Of a DNA stretch of 64,000 bases, positions 1 through 9,101 are shown piece by piece. The DNA lies in NCBI GenBank assembly GCA_020636695.1, contig JACJXJ010000002.1, positions 162,835 to 226,834 of the forward strand. Reading direction: 5' to 3'. A program made the position numbers and the translations under genes. The stretch comes from Prevotellaceae bacterium. Its GTDB lineage: Bacteria; Bacteroidota; Bacteroidia; Bacteroidales; Paludibacteraceae. The notes beneath the pieces are model-generated. The model searched no databases. It was given only the letters and a program-made list of their open reading frames with translations, and was not told where the DNA came from. Every line of letters starts with the position of its first letter. Position 1 is the stretch's first letter.

Positions 1-1
1 C

Positions 2-793
2 ATTTTAAACCCCAAAGTGGAGGTTTATAACGATGATGCAGAAGCATTTCTCAAACAAATGCCGCCTGTGGATGTTATTTATATTGATCCTGCACGACGC
101 GACACCAAAGGGCAAAAAACCGTTTCCATACACGATTGTACGCCCGATGTGAGTTTATTACAACAAAATCTATTCGAAAAAGCGCATCAAGTGTTGATTA
201 AATTATCGCCCATGCTCGATATTTCATTAGCATTAAGCGATTTACAGCATGTAAAATCAGTACATGTGGTTTCTGTCGGGAATGAATGTAAGGAGTTGCT
301 ATTTTTGTTAGAGCGGAATTATACCGATGAAACAACCATTTGTGCAGTCAATTTGCCACAGAAAAATCAAACACCTTTTGCATTTAATTCCTCCCAAGAA
401 AAGATTCTGACTATTGACTATGCAACCGAACCTATAAGTTATTTGTATGAGCCACATGCTGCTTTATTAAAAGCGGGAGCTTTCAAGCTCATTACGGCTC
501 AATATCCAGTAAAAAAGCTCCATATAAACAGCCATTTATACACATCAAAGGAGTTAATTGGTGATTTTCCTGGACGCACATTCAAAATTCTGAATTGGGC
601 GCCTTTTAACAAACAAATAGGGAAAGGATTGTTGGCTGGAATGACGCAAGCAAATATGACCGTGCGTAATTTTCCCTTGTCAGTAAATGAATTACGTCAA
701 AAATTGCGGTTGAAAGATGGCGGTGACTTCTATCTGTTTGCTACCACGCTTGCGGATAATCAAAAAGTGCTTATTTTGTGCGAAAAGTGTTGA
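2..793 (+). CDS. Class I SAM-dependent methyltransferase with THUMP-like C-terminal domain, 5' end outside window
   Basis: Probable SAM-dependent methyltransferase of a Bacteroidetes family with a THUMP-like C-terminal domain, so RNA is the likely substrate; the exact target is unknown. The frame is open to the left edge (ILNPK precedes the GTG at 17), so this is the C-terminal two thirds of a gene whose family is usually near 390 aa. The motif DVIYIDPARR near the start of the visible part is the family's catalytic loop. The C-terminal part from about residue 170 (LHINSHLYTSKE, FKILNWAPFNK) would be the THUMP-like segment. It ends one base before the convergent helicase gene, with no terminator between them. 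Family call fairly sure; substrate not. Confidence 0.75.
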   Translation: MLNPKVEVYNDDAEAFLKQMPPVDVIYIDPARRDTKGQKTVSIHDCTPDVSLLQQNLFEKAHQVLIKLSPMLDISLALSDLQHVKSVHVVSVGNECKELLFLLERNYTDETTICAVNLPQKNQTPFAFNSSQEKILTIDYATEPISYLYEPHAALLKAGAFKLITAQYPVKKLHINSHLYTSKELIGDFPGRTFKILNWAPFNKQIGKGLLAGMTQANMTVRNFPLSVNELRQKLRLKDGGDFYLFATTLADNQKVLILCEKC

Positions 794-794
794 T

Positions 795-3700
795 TTAGAC
801 ACTTTCAATCTCGCCTAACGTCGCATATAGGATGTAACCTGTAGCTTCATATCCCATTTCGCCAATTAACCGTAAGTAATTCTCCAATTGACGTTTATAT
901 TTTGGTTCTTTTTGTTGACCGAATTTATAATCTACCACAATCACTTGTTTATCTTTCATCATCAATCGGTCAGGGCGATAAGAGTCTCCTTTGGGCGTTA
1001 TTATTTCGGCTTCATTCAGCACTTTATAATTTCCCGAGAACCACTCTTTGACTTGTGGAAGCTCAAACAAACGCTGTAATGTTTGGTGTATTTCTGTTAC
1101 CTCATTTTGTTTTATTTCACCGGCTAAAACGGCTTTTTTCAAGATGTTATCAAGGTCATCTAAAGTAGTTATTTGACTCAATAAATGGTGCATTAATAAG
1201 CCATTTTGACGCTCACTGCCACTGTCGTTTAAATTGTAACGCAATTTTATCCGACTCGTTATCGACACCGAATCGTAACTTAGATTTAGATTACCAATTG
1301 GGCTCACTTTTTTATCATTTTTGAGTGGTAATAACTCACCAATAACCACATCATCGGTGGAGCCATAAGCTGATAAAGGCAATGTCATGGTCGGTTCTAA
1401 ATCTGTTGAATTGGGCTGCGTAAAAACATATTGTAGCACTTCGGCAATAGTTTGATTTTTAAGCTCTTTTTCGGCTTTTGGAGCCATAATAATCAATTCA
1501 TTTTCAGCTCTAGTAAACGCCACATAGGTCATATTGAGCGTATCTATGTAACATTTTAGTTTTTCACTCCAGTAGTAATCCGCAAAAATGGTATCCTTCA
1601 GTTTTTGATTGTAGTTTACAGGAATTATGGGCAATTGAGCGAATGGCTGTTGATGAGGTTGAGGTTTACACCATAACACCGAACGAGAACCAGGGCTTGT
1701 TTTATCCAAACTCCAATCGCAGAAAGGAATAATAACAGCTTTAAATTCAAGCCCTTTCGATTTATGTATGGTCATAATTCGAATGGCATCCTGCGTTTCG
1801 GAAGCGGCTAAAAATTTCTTATGCGAAAACTCGTCCCAATAACTTAAAAAACCGTTTATATCGGCATTTTCGGTACTAGCATATTGATAAATATCATCCT
1901 GAAAAGCTTGTAAAAATACCACATTATGAGTATCTTGATGTAGATTGAGCAATTGTATTAAACCTTCGGTTAATTGAAATAGTGGCTCGTTTTTAAGACG
2001 TTGTAAGGTGTTGTGTTGAGTGCCAAACACGCGTTCACTCCACGCTTCTGCCGTTTCATTATCCACAAAATGAAGTTTTTTAGCTGTCTTTTGATACAAT
2101 AATTCGATGAGAGTGCGGTTTACTTTGTCCTCTGGAGTCACAAAATAACGCATAATAGCGACTAACAATTTTACATTTGAATCATTGTCAATCAATAACG
2201 CTTCGTTAGAGATAATGTCGTACTGTTTGCCTTCGCAATTCAGTAAAAAGTCAGCTATTTGCGTCGCTTCTGCGTTACGTCTCACCAAAATGGTGATGTC
2301 GCCTTGTGCATATCCTTGCTCCATCAATTGATCTATCGTTTCAGGAAGGCGTTCTAACGCTTTTTCTTGCCAACTCAGCTGCTTTTCTTTGTCTGCGTTG
2401 ATAAAATGTACAGCCACTCTCCCTTCAATCGATTTATGGACCTTTTGTAAGGCATCTTTGTAAATTTCGGTCAAGGTAGATTGACTAGCTTCATTTTCAA
2501 AATGGGTGGCTAACAGTTTCGTGGCTAATTGAAAAAAGGTATTGTTGAATAAAACAACGTTTTTGGCACTGCGCCAGTTGGTGTCAAGTGTTGTTTTTGC
2601 TACATTTCCTGGAAAAGCTTCTTCTACACCACTTTGTAGCAAACTCCAATCGGAATTACGAAACCGATAAATGCTCTGTTTTACATCACCAACGACTAAA
2701 TTTTGATAATTTTCGGCCACACTATTTTTTAAAAGTGGTTGAAAATTATTCCATTGTAACTGCGATGTATCCTGAAACTCATCCATCATGTAATGGTGAA
2801 TATTAACCCCCGTTTTTTCGTACACAAATGGCGCATCACAACCTTCCATAATACGATTTAGAAATTCAGTGGTGCTACTAATGAGCACGGTATTATTTTC
2901 GTCGCAATACCGTTTAATATGTGCCCCAATATCCGATAAAATACCCAACATATAGAGGTGATTCATCGCTACTTTGGCCGACAAATAGTAAGTTCTATCT
3001 ATTGCTGCTAAACGTTTAGCGCAGCGCTCCAATCCATTATGAAAAGCCGATTCTATCGCTGGTTTTAGCGGTGATGTTTTTGTGTACCATTTTGTAACAT
3101 CGTCGGCAGCTTTGATAAAGGTATCAGTTACTTGAAATTCTTTATCTTTTAATTTCGTAATATCAAAATAAGAGATAAAACCATTTGAGCCACGTGAAAA
3201 ATCAGAAAAAGTCAAACCTTGTTGCTGAATGATTGCACAAGCCTCGTCGCAAACCGTCCTCATTTCTTCCTCAAAAGAGTCAACAATATGGCGTAATGCG
3301 CTTTTGTACTCTTTTAAAAATGTTTTATCGTGCAATTGTTCATTTATGAGCGATAAATTTTGCAAATACGATTCTTTGAAAATCTCTTGCCCTAATTGGT
3401 TAATATTTTTCGATACATTCCACGATTTACTCTCTTTTAGCTGATCTTCGGCATAAGCGGTAAGCCACATCAATAACGATCGATTTTCGGGCTTATCAAG
3501 CTCGAATAACATCGTATCAATGGCATTTTGTAGAACCTTTTCTTTGTCTAATTCTACCGCAAAATTACCTTGTAACCCTATTTCACGAGTAAAGGCACGT
3601 ACTATTTGTTGGAAGAATTTATCAATGGTACTTACATTGAAGCCACTATAATCGTGCAATAAATCGGCTAAAAATTCGGTGGCCTGAAGTTGTATCGCTT

Positions 3701-3974
3701 GTTTGGTTAAATGAGGGAAATCGCGCTGTAAATCGCTCAAAAACGGCGACGTGTCGGTAGTCGATAGTTGGAATAGTTCACTCACAATACGACGTTTCAT
3801 TTCGTCGGTCGCTTTATTGGTAAATGTTACCGCCAACGTATTACGGTGTGGATGTTTCTCTGCCGCATGTTGAAATAACAGTGCGATATAAGCATACGAC
3901 AAACGGTAGGTTTTACCCGAACCTGCCGATGCTTTATACAGTTGAATAGTTTGGTTATGAGGTGTGTGAACCAT
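795..3974 (-). CDS. UvrD/RecB-type helicase with C-terminal PD-(D/E)XK nuclease (AddA/RecB-like)
   Basis: ATP-dependent DNA helicase-nuclease, probably part of an AddAB/RecBCD-like double-strand-break repair enzyme. Seen: Walker A ASAGSGKT at about residues 15-22, Walker B DEFQDTS near 400, the superfamily I motif TIHKSKGLEF, motif VI VAFTRAENELI, and a C-terminal RecB nuclease signature (RPDR, VVDYKFG, QLENYL) in the last 60 residues. The frame opens at a TTG at 3983, but ATG at 3974 (MVHTPHN) is the better start, giving 1059 aa. A TATCTTTG box at 3992-3999 lies just upstream. No AddB partner is in the window; it may lie elsewhere. The family is clear; which complex it belongs to is inference. 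Confidence 0.87.
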   Translation of the reverse strand: MVHTPHNQTIQLYKASAGSGKTYRLSYAYIALLFQHAAEKHPHRNTLAVTFTNKATDEMKRRIVSELFQLSTTDTSPFLSDLQRDFPHLTKQAIQLQATEFLADLLHDYSGFNVSTIDKFFQQIVRAFTREIGLQGNFAVELDKEKVLQNAIDTMLFELDKPENRSLLMWLTAYAEDQLKESKSWNVSKNINQLGQEIFKESYLQNLSLINEQLHDKTFLKEYKSALRHIVDSFEEEMRTVCDEACAIIQQQGLTFSDFSRGSNGFISYFDITKLKDKEFQVTDTFIKAADDVTKWYTKTSPLKPAIESAFHNGLERCAKRLAAIDRTYYLSAKVAMNHLYMLGILSDIGAHIKRYCDENNTVLISSTTEFLNRIMEGCDAPFVYEKTGVNIHHYMMDEFQDTSQLQWNNFQPLLKNSVAENYQNLVVGDVKQSIYRFRNSDWSLLQSGVEEAFPGNVAKTTLDTNWRSAKNVVLFNNTFFQLATKLLATHFENEASQSTLTEIYKDALQKVHKSIEGRVAVHFINADKEKQLSWQEKALERLPETIDQLMEQGYAQGDITILVRRNAEATQIADFLLNCEGKQYDIISNEALLIDNDSNVKLLVAIMRYFVTPEDKVNRTLIELLYQKTAKKLHFVDNETAEAWSERVFGTQHNTLQRLKNEPLFQLTEGLIQLLNLHQDTHNVVFLQAFQDDIYQYASTENADINGFLSYWDEFSHKKFLAASETQDAIRIMTIHKSKGLEFKAVIIPFCDWSLDKTSPGSRSVLWCKPQPHQQPFAQLPIIPVNYNQKLKDTIFADYYWSEKLKCYIDTLNMTYVAFTRAENELIIMAPKAEKELKNQTIAEVLQYVFTQPNSTDLEPTMTLPLSAYGSTDDVVIGELLPLKNDKKVSPIGNLNLSYDSVSITSRIKLRYNLNDSGSERQNGLLMHHLLSQITTLDDLDNILKKAVLAGEIKQNEVTEIHQTLQRLFELPQVKEWFSGNYKVLNEAEIITPKGDSYRPDRLMMKDKQVIVVDYKFGQQKEPKYKRQLENYLRLIGEMGYEATGYILYATLGEIESV

Positions 3975-3991
3975 TTGATTCAAATTTTGAA

Positions 3992-3999
3992 CAAAGATA
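3992..3999 (-). promoter_or_regulatory. -7 promoter box for the helicase gene
   Basis: TATCTTTG on the minus strand matches the Bacteroidetes sigma consensus TAnnTTTG. It sits 18 bases before the ATG at 3974 and supports that start. I see no clear -33 TTTG. Confidence 0.55.
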
Positions 4000-4125
4000 A
4001 GATTTTATTAGGAATTTTGAGGCACTATCTCTGCTTTTTTATGTGATTAGTTGTATCTCATTTGTTTTCAAATAGGAATAATTAAAATAATGTTTTAAAG
4101 ATTTTTTACTCTCGCAATATTGCAT

Positions 4126-4133
4126 TAAATTTG
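4126..4133 (+). promoter_or_regulatory. -7 promoter box for the glycosyltransferase gene
   Basis: TAAATTTG matches TAnnTTTG and lies 36 bases before the ATG at 4170. The rest of the 4000-4169 gap is AT-rich and shows no other feature. Confidence 0.5.
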
Positions 4134-4169
4134 CGAGTTCAAAAGTATTAAACCTAATAAATAGGCAAC

Positions 4170-4916
4170 ATGTCAGATTCCATTGTCATCATTCCGACCT
4201 ACAACGAGAAAGAGAACATCGAAAAGATGATTCGAACCGTATTTGCACTACCTAAAGTATTCGATATCCTCATTATAGATGATGGTTCGCCAGACGGTAC
4301 GGCTTTGATTGTTAAACAATTGCAAACTGAATTCCCAGACAAATTGCATTTGGTGGAACGTACTGGCAAATTAGGATTAGGCACAGCTTATATTGCGGGC
4401 TTTAAATGGGTTTTAGAACGTGATTATCAATTTGTGTTCGAGATGGATGCCGATTTTTCGCATCCTGTCGATAAATTATTGGATATGTACGAAGTTTGCG
4501 CCCATCAAGGTGTAGATATGGCTATTGGTTCGCGTTATGTTGGCAATGTGGTAAATGTAGTCAATTGGCCGATTGGACGCGTTCTTATGTCCTATTATGC
4601 TTCTAAATATGTACAGTTTATAACGGGCTTAACTGTAGCTGATACAACGGCAGGTTTTGCTTGCTATCGTCGCGAAGTTTTGGAAACTATCGAGTTTGAT
4701 AAAATTCGCTTCAAAGGCTATGCTTTCCAAATAGAAATGAAATTTACGGCGTATAAATGCGGATTCACACTGCGCGAAGTGCCTATCGTATTTATTAACC
4801 GTGTAGAAGGCACTTCTAAAATGAGTGGTGGCATCTTTAGTGAAGCCTTGTTTGGTGTGATTAAACTAAAACTAAATAGCTGGTTCCGTACCTATCCTCA
4901 AAAAAAACAGCACTGA
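4170..4916 (+). CDS. Polyprenol monophosphomannose synthase-like family 2 glycosyltransferase
   Basis: Transfers a sugar, by family most likely mannose from GDP-mannose, to polyprenyl phosphate on the cytoplasmic face of the inner membrane. At 248 aa it has the usual size of the short, membrane-segment-free DPM1-type enzymes. Seen: GT-A fold start IVIIPTYNEKENI, the nucleotide-sugar motif IIDDGSPDGT (35-44), the metal-binding DAD (93-95) followed by FSHP, and the acceptor-side GSRYV. No hydrophobic anchor is visible. It has its own promoter box (4126-4133) and is followed by a strong hairpin (4931-4975), so it is probably a single-gene unit. Donor and acceptor are inferred from the family. 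Confidence 0.85.
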   Translation: MSDSIVIIPTYNEKENIEKMIRTVFALPKVFDILIIDDGSPDGTALIVKQLQTEFPDKLHLVERTGKLGLGTAYIAGFKWVLERDYQFVFEMDADFSHPVDKLLDMYEVCAHQGVDMAIGSRYVGNVVNVVNWPIGRVLMSYYASKYVQFITGLTVADTTAGFACYRREVLETIEFDKIRFKGYAFQIEMKFTAYKCGFTLREVPIVFINRVEGTSKMSGGIFSEALFGVIKLKLNSWFRTYPQKKQH

Positions 4917-4930
4917 AGTGCTCCTAAATA

Positions 4931-4975
4931 GCTAAAAAGTGGTAAATATTCAATTGATATTTACCACTTTTTAGC
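4931..4975. terminator. Long perfect hairpin after the glycosyltransferase
   Basis: Bases 4931-4949 pair perfectly with 4957-4975 (19 bp, 7-base loop). The stem contains AAAAA on one side and TTTTT on the other. It lies 15 bases after the stop and 6 bases before the prfB promoter box, so it probably insulates prfB from readthrough. Confidence 0.75.
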
Positions 4976-4980
4976 GTTCT

Positions 4981-4988
4981 TATATTTG
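4981..4988 (+). promoter_or_regulatory. -7 promoter box for prfB
   Basis: TATATTTG, a full match to TAnnTTTG, 38 bases before the prfB ATG. Confidence 0.55.
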
Positions 4989-5026
4989 CTTTTTAAAACT
5001 AAAAACTCTAATTATTAATTCATTAT

Positions 5027-6142
5027 ATGGTAACAGCAGAACAAATTAAATCGTTATTCGATCGTGTAGATGCCTTACGTAAATACCTGGACATCGAAAC
5101 AAAAATAGTACAATTACAAGAAGAAGAACTAAAAACGCAGGCTCCTGAATTTTGGCTCGATCAGAAACGTGCTGAAGAACAAATGAAAAAGGTCAAAGGC
5201 ATTAAATACTGGATTTCGGGCTACAACGATGTAAAATCGTGTGTGGAAGAGCTTCAGTTGGCATTCGATTTTTACAAAGAAGAAGCCATGACAGAAGATG
5301 AAGTTGATACGGCTTATGAAAAAAGTACGAAGTTGGTAGAAGACCTCGAAATGCGTAATATGCTCCGTCGTGAAGAAGATAAATTGGGCGCCGTTATTAA
5401 AATTGTGGCTGGAGCTGGCGGTACCGAAGCGCAAGATTGGGCTCAAATGCTGATGCGTATGTATATGCGTTATTGCGAAAATCATAATTACAAAGTAGAA
5501 ATCTCCAATATTTTGGAAGGTGATGAAGCTGGTATTAAGTCAATTACGTTTCAGGTAGATGGTGAATACGCCTATGGTTATTTGAAATGTGAAAATGGCG
5601 TTCACCGTTTAGTGCGTGTGTCGCCCTATAATGCACAAGGCAAACGTATGACCTCTTTTTCATCTGTATTTGTGGTGCCTTTAATTGACGATACCATTGA
5701 AATTGAAATTAATTTGGCTAATATTTCGTGGGATACGTTCCGTTGTAGTGGCGCTGGAGGCCAAAATGTGAACAAAGTGGAATCTGGTGTTCGCCTGCAT
5801 TATCCGTTTAAAAATCCAGTAACCAACGAAATGGACGAGATTGTGATTGAAAATACGGAAAGTCGTGATCAACCGAAAAACAAAGAAAATGCGATACGTC
5901 TTCTGAAATCACAACTGTACGAACTAGAACTCGAAAAACGTCGCCAAGAAACGGCTAAAATTGAAGCTGGCAAGAAAAAAATTGAATGGGGATCACAAAT
6001 TCGTTCGTATGTATTCGACGACCGTCGTGTGAAGGATCATCGTACCGATTATCAAACATCTAACGTAGGATCTGTTATGGATGGTAATATCGACGAATTT
6101 ATTAAAGCCTATTTAATGGAATTTGGCGGCGAAGAGAATTAA
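5027..6142 (+). CDS. prfB: Peptide chain release factor 2
   Basis: RF2 reads UGA and UAA stop codons and triggers peptide release. The 371-aa protein is full length. The GGQ motif (SGAGGQNVN) is at residues 244-246 and the decoding-loop region is VSPYNAQGKRMTSF; the usual RF2 SPF tripeptide is SPY here (199-201), which I recall as the common form in Bacteroidetes. In many bacteria prfB carries an in-frame UGA after the codon for Leu in the segment LRGYL-DYD and needs a +1 frameshift. Here the matching segment LRKYLD is read straight through (CTG GAC at 5087-5092), so the autoregulatory frameshift site is absent. A promoter box is at 4981. The lipid kinase gene follows after 3 bases, probably in the same operon. 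Confidence 0.96.
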   Translation: MVTAEQIKSLFDRVDALRKYLDIETKIVQLQEEELKTQAPEFWLDQKRAEEQMKKVKGIKYWISGYNDVKSCVEELQLAFDFYKEEAMTEDEVDTAYEKSTKLVEDLEMRNMLRREEDKLGAVIKIVAGAGGTEAQDWAQMLMRMYMRYCENHNYKVEISNILEGDEAGIKSITFQVDGEYAYGYLKCENGVHRLVRVSPYNAQGKRMTSFSSVFVVPLIDDTIEIEINLANISWDTFRCSGAGGQNVNKVESGVRLHYPFKNPVTNEMDEIVIENTESRDQPKNKENAIRLLKSQLYELELEKRRQETAKIEAGKKKIEWGSQIRSYVFDDRRVKDHRTDYQTSNVGSVMDGNIDEFIKAYLMEFGGEEN

Positions 6143-6145
6143 ACC

Positions 6146-7048
6146 ATGCGATTAAAAACGATTAAGAATATGGAACGCAAAAAAATAGTATTTATCGTTA
6201 ATCCTAAATCGGGAACCTTGGGTAAAACCAATTGGATTGCTATTTCTACTAAAATGCTGGCACAAGAGTTTGATCTTGAATTTCAATACACCACACATCG
6301 TGGACATGCTTGTGAGTTAGCTCAAAAAGCGGCAGCCAACAAAGTAGCTATTGTAGCAGCCGTAGGTGGTGATGGAACCGTTAACGAAATTGCGAGCGCA
6401 TTGATTCATACCGAAACGGCTTTAGCCATTCTCCCGCTTGGTTCTGGCAATGGATTAGCTCGAGATTTGGGCATTTCTACCCTGCTGCCGTTTAGCGCTG
6501 TAGAAGCTATTAAAAAAGGCAAAACCATACAAATTGATTATGGTACAGCCAACGGTGTTCCATTTTTCTGTACCTGTGGCGTGGGATTCGACGCACATAT
6601 TAGTCGTATTTTTGCCACCAATAAAAAACGTGGATTTTGGAATTATGTAATCCTAGCCATTCGTGAGTATTTTCGTTATAAGCCGGTAGAATGTACACTC
6701 GAATACGATGGAAAAACCGAAAAGAAAAAAGCCTTTATTGTGAATTGTGCTAATATTCAACAACTTGGGAATAATGCTTACATAGCGCCCAAGGCTAATT
6801 ATACCGACGGTTTATTAAATGTAACAATTCTTAAACCATTTGGATTAATTGGCGCTGTACGCTTAGGTACATTTTTATTTTTAAGACAGATTGACAAAAT
6901 AAAATATGCCGAAACATTTGAATGTGAACGATTGGTGCTAAACATTCCTACCGATACGCCATTTCATTACGATGGTGAAGCAGATCAGGTACCTAATCGC
7001 ATAGAAATTGAAGCCGTTAAGCTTGGTTTAAAGGTAATAGTCCCATAA
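6146..7048 (+). CDS. Diacylglycerol kinase-family lipid kinase (YegS/DgkB-like)
   Basis: Soluble lipid kinase of the DAGK catalytic family, which phosphorylates a diacylglycerol or related lipid with ATP. Seen: N-terminal IVFIVNPKSGTLG, the nucleotide loop VGGDGTVNE, the LPLGSGNGLARDLG segment and a C-terminal FHYDGEAD motif. These are the hallmark blocks of the YegS/DgkB group, and the length (about 290-300 aa) is standard. Two starts are possible: ATG 6146 (3 bases after prfB) or ATG 6170 (MERKKIVF), which fits family N-termini better. It is probably cotranscribed with prfB. The lipid substrate cannot be told from sequence. Confidence 0.88.
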   Translation: MRLKTIKNMERKKIVFIVNPKSGTLGKTNWIAISTKMLAQEFDLEFQYTTHRGHACELAQKAAANKVAIVAAVGGDGTVNEIASALIHTETALAILPLGSGNGLARDLGISTLLPFSAVEAIKKGKTIQIDYGTANGVPFFCTCGVGFDAHISRIFATNKKRGFWNYVILAIREYFRYKPVECTLEYDGKTEKKKAFIVNCANIQQLGNNAYIAPKANYTDGLLNVTILKPFGLIGAVRLGTFLFLRQIDKIKYAETFECERLVLNIPTDTPFHYDGEADQVPNRIEIEAVKLGLKVIVP

Positions 7049-7093
7049 AAATGCCTATTGGTCGATAAATCACCATTTGAACGAAATAATTTG

Positions 7094-7101
7094 TATTTTT
7101 G
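7094..7101 (+). promoter_or_regulatory. -7 promoter box for the polyphosphate-polymerase operon
   Basis: TATTTTTG matches TAnnTTTG and is 40 bases before ATG 7141. It shows that a longer open frame starting at 7099 cannot be the real one. A TTTG at 7076-7079 is 14 bases upstream, closer than the usual 19. Confidence 0.55.
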
Positions 7102-7140
7102 CACGCTATCTGTTTTAAAATCGCTATTAAAATTTACTAT

Positions 7141-7560
7141 ATGAAACGTAAACTTCTATTTTTAACCACTTTTTTAACTATGGCTTTAGTTGCTACCGCT
7201 CAACTTAGCCCTGAAACGTTGGCAAAACGTGCAAAACGCAAAAATTTGACCGTGAAAGAATGGAATACCGATTCCAAATCGAAAACCCGTTGGCTTGATC
7301 ACTTAACTGTATATGATGAAGAAGGCCGTAAAATCGAGGAAATTGAATATGCTACGTATGGTCAACGCGAACGTATTACATTTGAATACAATGCCAATGG
7401 AAAAATTGAAAAAGAGGTGGTTTATGACGATCGTAATAAACCTATCCGTATTCGCAAATATGAATATAATGCCGACGGAACCAAGAAAAAACAATTTAAT
7501 TACCTTCCTAGTGGCAAATTAGCTACAGTAAAAGTGTTTGAATACATGTTCTCAGATTAA
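7141..7560 (+). CDS. Small exported protein with YD/RHS-like repeats, first gene of the polyphosphate operon
   Basis: Function unknown. Start chosen at ATG 7141 because it gives a clean signal peptide (basic KRK, hydrophobic stretch, cleavage after ATAQ) and lies downstream of the promoter box at 7094. The mature part, about 118 aa, has repeated short blocks such as YDEEGRKIEEIEY, YNANGKIEKEVVYD, YNADGTKKKQFNY and YLPSGKLATVKVFEY. This is the Y-x-x-x-G-K periodicity seen in YD/RHS-like or MORN-like beta-repeat proteins. It is rich in Lys and Arg. It precedes the VTC polymerase by 14 bases, so a basic periplasmic or surface protein that meets polyphosphate is conceivable, but that is inference. 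Confidence 0.6.
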   Translation: MKRKLLFLTTFLTMALVATAQLSPETLAKRAKRKNLTVKEWNTDSKSKTRWLDHLTVYDEEGRKIEEIEYATYGQRERITFEYNANGKIEKEVVYDDRNKPIRIRKYEYNADGTKKKQFNYLPSGKLATVKVFEYMFSD

Positions 7561-7574
7561 ACAGTGTTACTTAC

Positions 7575-8360
7575 ATGACACACGATTTGCTACTAAAATT
7601 ACCAGCACTAAAACGGCTGGAAACCATTGATTTATCGGAAATGAAAGCGATAAAATTGATGAATCGCATTGACACGAAATACATGGCCAATGTCAGTATG
7701 CTTAATCGTTTGTTAGAACTCGCAATACCTAATTATCGCATTCAAGAGGTAGAAAATGAAGTTATAAGCAGTTACGACACCATCTATTATGATACACTCG
7801 ACTGCGATATGTATTTATTGCACCACAACCGCCATTTACAACGACAAAAAATAAGAACGCGTACTTACATTGCATCGCAATTATCGTTTTTAGAAATCAA
7901 AAATAAAACGAATAAAGGGAGAACCAAGAAGATACGCACCAAAATAGATTCGACTCTGTTTCCCGATTTTAGGAGTAACACAGAGGCAAACAGTTTTATA
8001 GAACTGCATTCGCCCTACAATCCTATACATTTGTTACCTCAAGTACGCACTTCGTTTGATCGTATTACGTTGGTAAATAAGAATAAAACCGAGCGATTAA
8101 CCATTGATACCAACTTGCGATTTGAAAATTTGACAACACATCACACGTCAGCACTCAATCAATTAATGATTATCGAATTAAAACAAGATGGTTTGTGCGA
8201 ATCAGAGATGAAACAGATTCTACAAAAGTTACGTATCATATCTGGAAGCGTTAGTAAATACTGTGTGGGTATGGCACTTACCAATCCAGGCATAAAAACC
8301 AACCGATTCAAACGCAAATTACACATTATCGAAAAAATAGAACAAACGTCTAATACTTAA
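7575..8360 (+). CDS. VTC-type polyphosphate polymerase domain protein
   Basis: Member of the VTC/CYTH tunnel-fold family. The eukaryotic relative Vtc4 makes polyphosphate from ATP inside an eight-stranded beta tunnel lined with Lys, Arg and Glu. The tunnel residues look intact: NRIDTKY (R31, K35), YYDT (71-74), RQKIRTRTY (90-98), FLEIKNKTNKGR (E107, K109, K111), FDRIT (R163), NLRFEN (R182), IIELKQ (E201, K203) and SVSKYCVGM (K228). No membrane segment or signal peptide is visible, so the domain should be cytoplasmic. It is followed after 5 bases by a DUF4956 membrane protein, a pairing common in bacteria and reminiscent of the membrane channel coupling of eukaryotic VTC. Activity is inferred from the family, not shown. 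Confidence 0.83.
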   Translation: MTHDLLLKLPALKRLETIDLSEMKAIKLMNRIDTKYMANVSMLNRLLELAIPNYRIQEVENEVISSYDTIYYDTLDCDMYLLHHNRHLQRQKIRTRTYIASQLSFLEIKNKTNKGRTKKIRTKIDSTLFPDFRSNTEANSFIELHSPYNPIHLLPQVRTSFDRITLVNKNKTERLTIDTNLRFENLTTHHTSALNQLMIIELKQDGLCESEMKQILQKLRIISGSVSKYCVGMALTNPGIKTNRFKRKLHIIEKIEQTSNT

Positions 8361-8365
8361 CTATT

Positions 8366-9097
8366 ATGATTCAAACAGAACAGTATCCTGAATTTGATCC
8401 TAGTATTGCCAAAGAATTTGGTTTTACGGATACATCCACCACACTTGATTTTTTAGGTGTTCCACTTTTTGAAGCCGACAGCATCTTCAATTTATTGATT
8501 CGCTTCGGATTCAACTTGTTAGTTTGCTGGATTTTAGTTCACTTCTTTTATTACAAAAAAAGTCAACGTCGTGATTATTACGTGACCTTTATCTTATTCA
8601 GTACGACCATGTTTCTGCTCATTTTCTTGATGGAAAATGTGAAACTACAAATCGGTTTTACGTTAGGTTTATTTGCCATTTTTGGTATGATTCGTTATCG
8701 TACCGAAACGGTTCCTATTCGTGAAATGACCTATTTATTTGTGATTATTGGCGTATCTGTTATCAATGGCCTGGCTATGACCGTGAGTTATGCCGAATTG
8801 GTATTAACCAATTTTTTATTAATCGCACTCACATGGGTTCTCGAAAATCAGAAGATTCTAAAACATACTTCCACCAAATTAGTGTTGTACGAAAAAATTG
8901 AACTGATTGTACCTGAACGCCGTGCCGAATTGATGGCGGATTTGGAAAAACGTACAGGTTTGACGATTGAAAAAATTGAAATTGGTCATATCGACTTTTT
9001 GCGTGATGTGGCTTATATCAAATTGTATTATATACTTGGTAAAGGCGAACATAACAGCATTGACGAAGTAACAAAACCTAATCAATATATTGGTTAA
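8366..9097 (+). CDS. DUF4956 integral membrane protein, partner of the VTC polymerase
   Basis: Function unknown. It has four to five transmembrane segments in the first 160 residues (about 41-63, 71-89, 94-109, 121-139, 143-158), the conserved block FGMIRYRTETVPIREM between the third and fourth, and a soluble cytoplasmic tail of about 80 residues. This is the DUF4956 pattern. The family is often encoded next to VTC polymerases, as here (5-base gap before, 4-base gap after). By analogy with eukaryotic VTC it could be a membrane anchor or polymer channel; that is inference. The stop at 9095-9097 is 4 bases before the GTG of the next gene, which suggests translational coupling. Confidence 0.82.
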   Translation: MIQTEQYPEFDPSIAKEFGFTDTSTTLDFLGVPLFEADSIFNLLIRFGFNLLVCWILVHFFYYKKSQRRDYYVTFILFSTTMFLLIFLMENVKLQIGFTLGLFAIFGMIRYRTETVPIREMTYLFVIIGVSVINGLAMTVSYAELVLTNFLLIALTWVLENQKILKHTSTKLVLYEKIELIVPERRAELMADLEKRTGLTIEKIEIGHIDFLRDVAYIKLYYILGKGEHNSIDEVTKPNQYIG

Positions 9098-9101
9098 TCA
9101 G

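Noticed and set aside
17..793. GTG at 17 as the true start of the first gene
   Set aside because: The frame is open to base 2 with family-like residues upstream, so the gene is cut by the window edge.
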